Assembly (NCBI GenBank): GCA_903863375.1
Contig: CAIPBT010000074.1
Coordinates: 1 to 42,771, forward strand
Direction: 5' to 3'
Length of the DNA: 42,771 bases
Origin: an uncultured Ferrovum sp.
GTDB lineage: Bacteria > Pseudomonadota > Gammaproteobacteria > Burkholderiales > Ferrovaceae
The notes under the pieces are model-generated. The model did not search any database, was not told the origin of the DNA, and saw nothing but the letters and a program-made list of their open reading frames with translations. Below are positions 40,878-42,771 of this stretch, piece after piece. A program made the translations under genes and the position numbers. Within the stretch, counting starts at the first letter, position 1. The number at the start of each line of letters is the position of its first letter.

Positions 40878-41748
40878 TCTGCGGCCTGCGCGAACGCTTG
40901 AGCATTTGGCCGATCTCGCGCCGGCGTACGACGGGTTTCTGATTGACCAGTGGGGTGTGCTGCATGACGGGCAGCAGGCCTACCCGGGGGCACTGGATTG
41001 CCTGCGCGCCCTGAAAGCGGCCGGCAAGATAGTGATCATTGCGAGCAATTCCGGCAAACGGGCCGAGGCCAATGCGCGCCGCATGGCACGCCTGGGCTTC
41101 GACGTGGGCGCCTACGACGACCTGGTGACATCGGGTGAAGTCGCCTGGCATGTGCTAACCGAGCCGCGTGCCCCCGCCTACTGGGCACTGGGGCATCGCT
41201 GTCTGGTGCTGGCAGGCGACGAAGGCGCCAGCCTGCTGGACGGCTTGCCGATCGAGGTGGTTACCGAACCCGAGCAGGCCCAGTTCGTCCTGCTCGCCAG
41301 CATCGGCGAGCATGAAGGCATCAGCCGCTACGCCGGTGTACTCAATCGTGCCCTGGCGCGCGGACTGCCCTTGATGTGCACCAATCCCGATCGGGTGCGT
41401 CTATCGCGCGACGGCACCGTGCCGGCGGTCGGTGCGCTGGCCCATGAGTATGAAAAGATGGGTGGCACGGTGCGCTTCATTGGCAAGCCCCATCCGGAAA
41501 TTTATGACTACGCGCGCCTGCGCTTTGCCCGCCACGGCGCGAGCCGGGTGCTGGCGATCGGAGATTCGCTGCAGCACGACGTGCGCGGAGGCCAGGAAGC
41601 CGGACTGGATACCCTGTTCATCCGTGACGGGATTTTTCGCGAACGCTTCGCAGCCTTGCCCACCGAGCAGCACGCCACCCTGCTGGCCAGTCTGGCTCAG
41701 CGCTACGATGCCTCGCCGGATTGGGTGATGCCGCTGCTGCGCTGGTGA
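40837..41748 (+). CDS. HAD-superfamily class IIA hydrolase (TIGR01459-like)
   Basis: Probable sugar or nucleotide phosphatase of 303 residues. Motif I is FLIDQWGVLHDG with nucleophile Asp37; the second acid of the classical DxD is Trp, as is usual in this subgroup. Motif II is IASNSGKRAEAN, the class IIA cap lies between about 85 and 200, Lys is in FIGKPHPEIYDYA, and motif IV is AIGDSLQHDVRGGQEAG. The ATG at 40837 overlaps the aldolase by 41 bp; ATG at 40852 is an alternative. Adjacency suggests both enzymes act on the same phosphorylated metabolite. Confidence 0.9.
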   Translation: MDYGPMPPLPNPGDLRPARTLEHLADLAPAYDGFLIDQWGVLHDGQQAYPGALDCLRALKAAGKIVIIASNSGKRAEANARRMARLGFDVGAYDDLVTSGEVAWHVLTEPRAPAYWALGHRCLVLAGDEGASLLDGLPIEVVTEPEQAQFVLLASIGEHEGISRYAGVLNRALARGLPLMCTNPDRVRLSRDGTVPAVGALAHEYEKMGGTVRFIGKPHPEIYDYARLRFARHGASRVLAIGDSLQHDVRGGQEAGLDTLFIRDGIFRERFAALPTEQHATLLASLAQRYDASPDWVMPLLRW

Positions 41749-41800
41749 AGGTGCTGTCGGACGGACATCGCATGGCTTGCGAGAGTTATCCGTCTGCCGG

Positions 41801-42771
41801 TCAGAACCCTGGGCCACCCTGGCCGGGCCCGTTCGGGCCGCCGCCGCAGTTGTTGGCCCCGGGGTTGCTGCTGGCAGCCAGGGGACCATAGCTTGTCAGC
41901 GCGGCCTGCATCTCGCTGCTGTTCACCAGCAGGCTCAGGTCGTCCGCCGTGCCAACCAGTCCGTCGGGTCCGGCGGAGTAGAGCAGATAGGCATACGGGT
42001 GCGCACTGCTGGTGGCAGGTTCCGTGGCGGAGAAGGTCAGGCTGGCGGCTCCCATCAGCGAAAAGAGGATCGGATTGCCCCAGGGGTCAAAGCTGATCCG
42101 GGTGGCGTCATCTGCCACGCGCGGCACGGCGTTGATGCCTGCGGCGCCGCTGGCGTTCAGATCCAGGCTGAAGGTCCAGGACAGTGCCGTGGCCGCCAGG
42201 GTGCCGGCCGGCAGGTTGGCGGCGGTGAGTGCTACCGGACTCGCCACCGGCCCTTGGCACAGCAGACCCGCCCCGGCGCAGGGGGTGGTGCTGGCCAGGG
42301 TGTAGGCATAGGCGATCTGGCAGGTATTCGGGTCGGTGATGCGACTGCGCTGGCTCACCATGGCACTTAGCACCTGGGCCTTCACCTGGCTGAATTTTTG
42401 CTGCGCGGCCTGCTGCGTGCTGGGCAAGGAACCGGCCTGGATCAGCGGACCTGTCAGGTCGGCACCTGTCTGCCACAGCACGATATCGTCATTGCTGCGC
42501 GAGTAGGGCGCCTGCACAAGAACGCGGTTGGCCATGTCGATGTTGGCGGTTTCAGCCGGGCTGGCAAGGCCGGCATAGGGCCGCACCAATCCCCCAGCTG
42601 GTGCCACCGGTCCGGCGGGCGGGATGAAGGCGCCATAGCCGTTTTCGCCGTGAGAAATCAGCGCCAGCACCGGGCTCAGCACCCCCGGCACCGGTTGCGC
42701 TGAGGCCGGATCGCTGCAGGCTGTCGATCCGGCTATCGCTGGCGCCACCAGAGTGCTGCCTGCCCCAAGAC
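41801..42771 (-). CDS. Pseudopilin-like exported protein, 5' end cut by window edge
   Basis: Open from the window edge to TGA at 41801-41803, about 323 residues. The C-terminal region contains RISFDPWGNPILFS and YLLYSAGPDGLVGTADDLSL, patterns typical of GspG-type pseudopilins and other prepilin-processed proteins (calcium-site type SAGPDG...DD). The rest is Ala/Gly/Ser-rich. The last 20 residues are Gly/Pro/Asn-rich (NCGGGPNGPGQGGPGF). The N-terminal prepilin helix, if any, lies outside the window. It is convergent with the HAD gene, next to the minor pilin operon, which favours a role in the pilus or a secretion system; this is inference. Confidence 0.7.
   Translation of the reverse strand, partial: LGAGSTLVAPAIAGSTACSDPASAQPVPGVLSPVLALISHGENGYGAFIPPAGPVAPAGGLVRPYAGLASPAETANIDMANRVLVQAPYSRSNDDIVLWQTGADLTGPLIQAGSLPSTQQAAQQKFSQVKAQVLSAMVSQRSRITDPNTCQIAYAYTLASTTPCAGAGLLCQGPVASPVALTAANLPAGTLAATALSWTFSLDLNASGAAGINAVPRVADDATRISFDPWGNPILFSLMGAASLTFSATEPATSSAHPYAYLLYSAGPDGLVGTADDLSLLVNSSEMQAALTSYGPLAASSNPGANNCGGGPNGPGQGGPGF

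Noticed and set aside
40837-41748. Loss of the second HAD aspartate (Trp in its place)
   Set aside because: This substitution is normal for the class IIA subgroup to which the protein belongs, so it is not evidence of inactivity.

Overview
This 42.8-kb window is GC-rich, gene-dense bacterial chromosome. It most resembles a betaproteobacterium. Supporting signs are the PhaM-type granule protein, the Cys-dependent intracellular PHB depolymerase, the RegB/RegA redox pair, the block of SRP RNA, dnaX, ybaB and recR, and the prkA-yeaH-spoVR triad. The genus cannot be fixed from sequence alone. I see no insertion sequence, prophage, integrase or CRISPR array.

Layout. 1-5.6 kb: end of a proline iminopeptidase gene (minus), then phaZ, regB-regA, phaM and a TlpA-like thioredoxin (plus). 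5.4-11.9 kb (minus): folA, a TonB-dependent receptor very like E. coli PqqU/YncD, and the complete PQQ operon pqqABCDE with a terminator-like attenuator between pqqA and pqqB. 12.1-14.2 kb (plus): a NarL-type two-component system divergent from pqqA. 14.2-19.2 kb: ribA, 3-hydroxybutyrate dehydrogenase, SRP RNA, pagL, dnaX (apparently using a non-canonical start codon), ybaB and recR. 19.3-22.9 kb: a small orphan gene behind a perfect hairpin, then a LuxR-type regulator and a hybrid kinase with a degenerate receiver. 22.9-23.1 kb: tRNA-Pro with promoter and terminator. 23.5-28.3 kb: prkA, yeaH and spoVR. 28.3-29.5 kb: gene-poor stretch with a decayed HlyD-like remnant. 29.5-35.0 kb: an OafA/YrhL-type acyltransferase, a small proline/arginine-rich protein, a secreted ricin-type lectin and, convergently, a prolyl oligopeptidase. 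35.1-35.5 kb: tRNA-Arg and tRNA-His. 35.6-40.1 kb: an unknown membrane protein (minus), then a minor-pilin operon (pilE-like, fimT, pilW, pilX, pilV). 40.1-41.7 kb: a class II aldolase carrying an in-frame 18-bp repeat array, and a HAD phosphatase. The window ends inside a minus-strand gene with a pseudopilin-like C-terminal region.

How it works together. PhaZ, PhaM and 3-hydroxybutyrate dehydrogenase point to polyhydroxybutyrate storage, with redox sensing (RegBA) encoded inside the phaZ-phaM interval. The PQQ block combines synthesis of the cofactor, a probable outer-membrane PQQ importer and a candidate regulator, so the cell may both make and scavenge PQQ for periplasmic quinoprotein dehydrogenases, none of which is in this window. 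The PrkA triad is a stress and stationary-phase module in enterobacteria. The pilin operon supplies minor pilins for type IV pili, but no pilY1 is present here.

Items most worth a second look are pqqU fused to the pqq locus with a tandem-repeat leader, the ATT/CTG start of dnaX, the hairpin-controlled 78-residue orphan, the repeat-expanded aldolase and the long-leader minor pilins.
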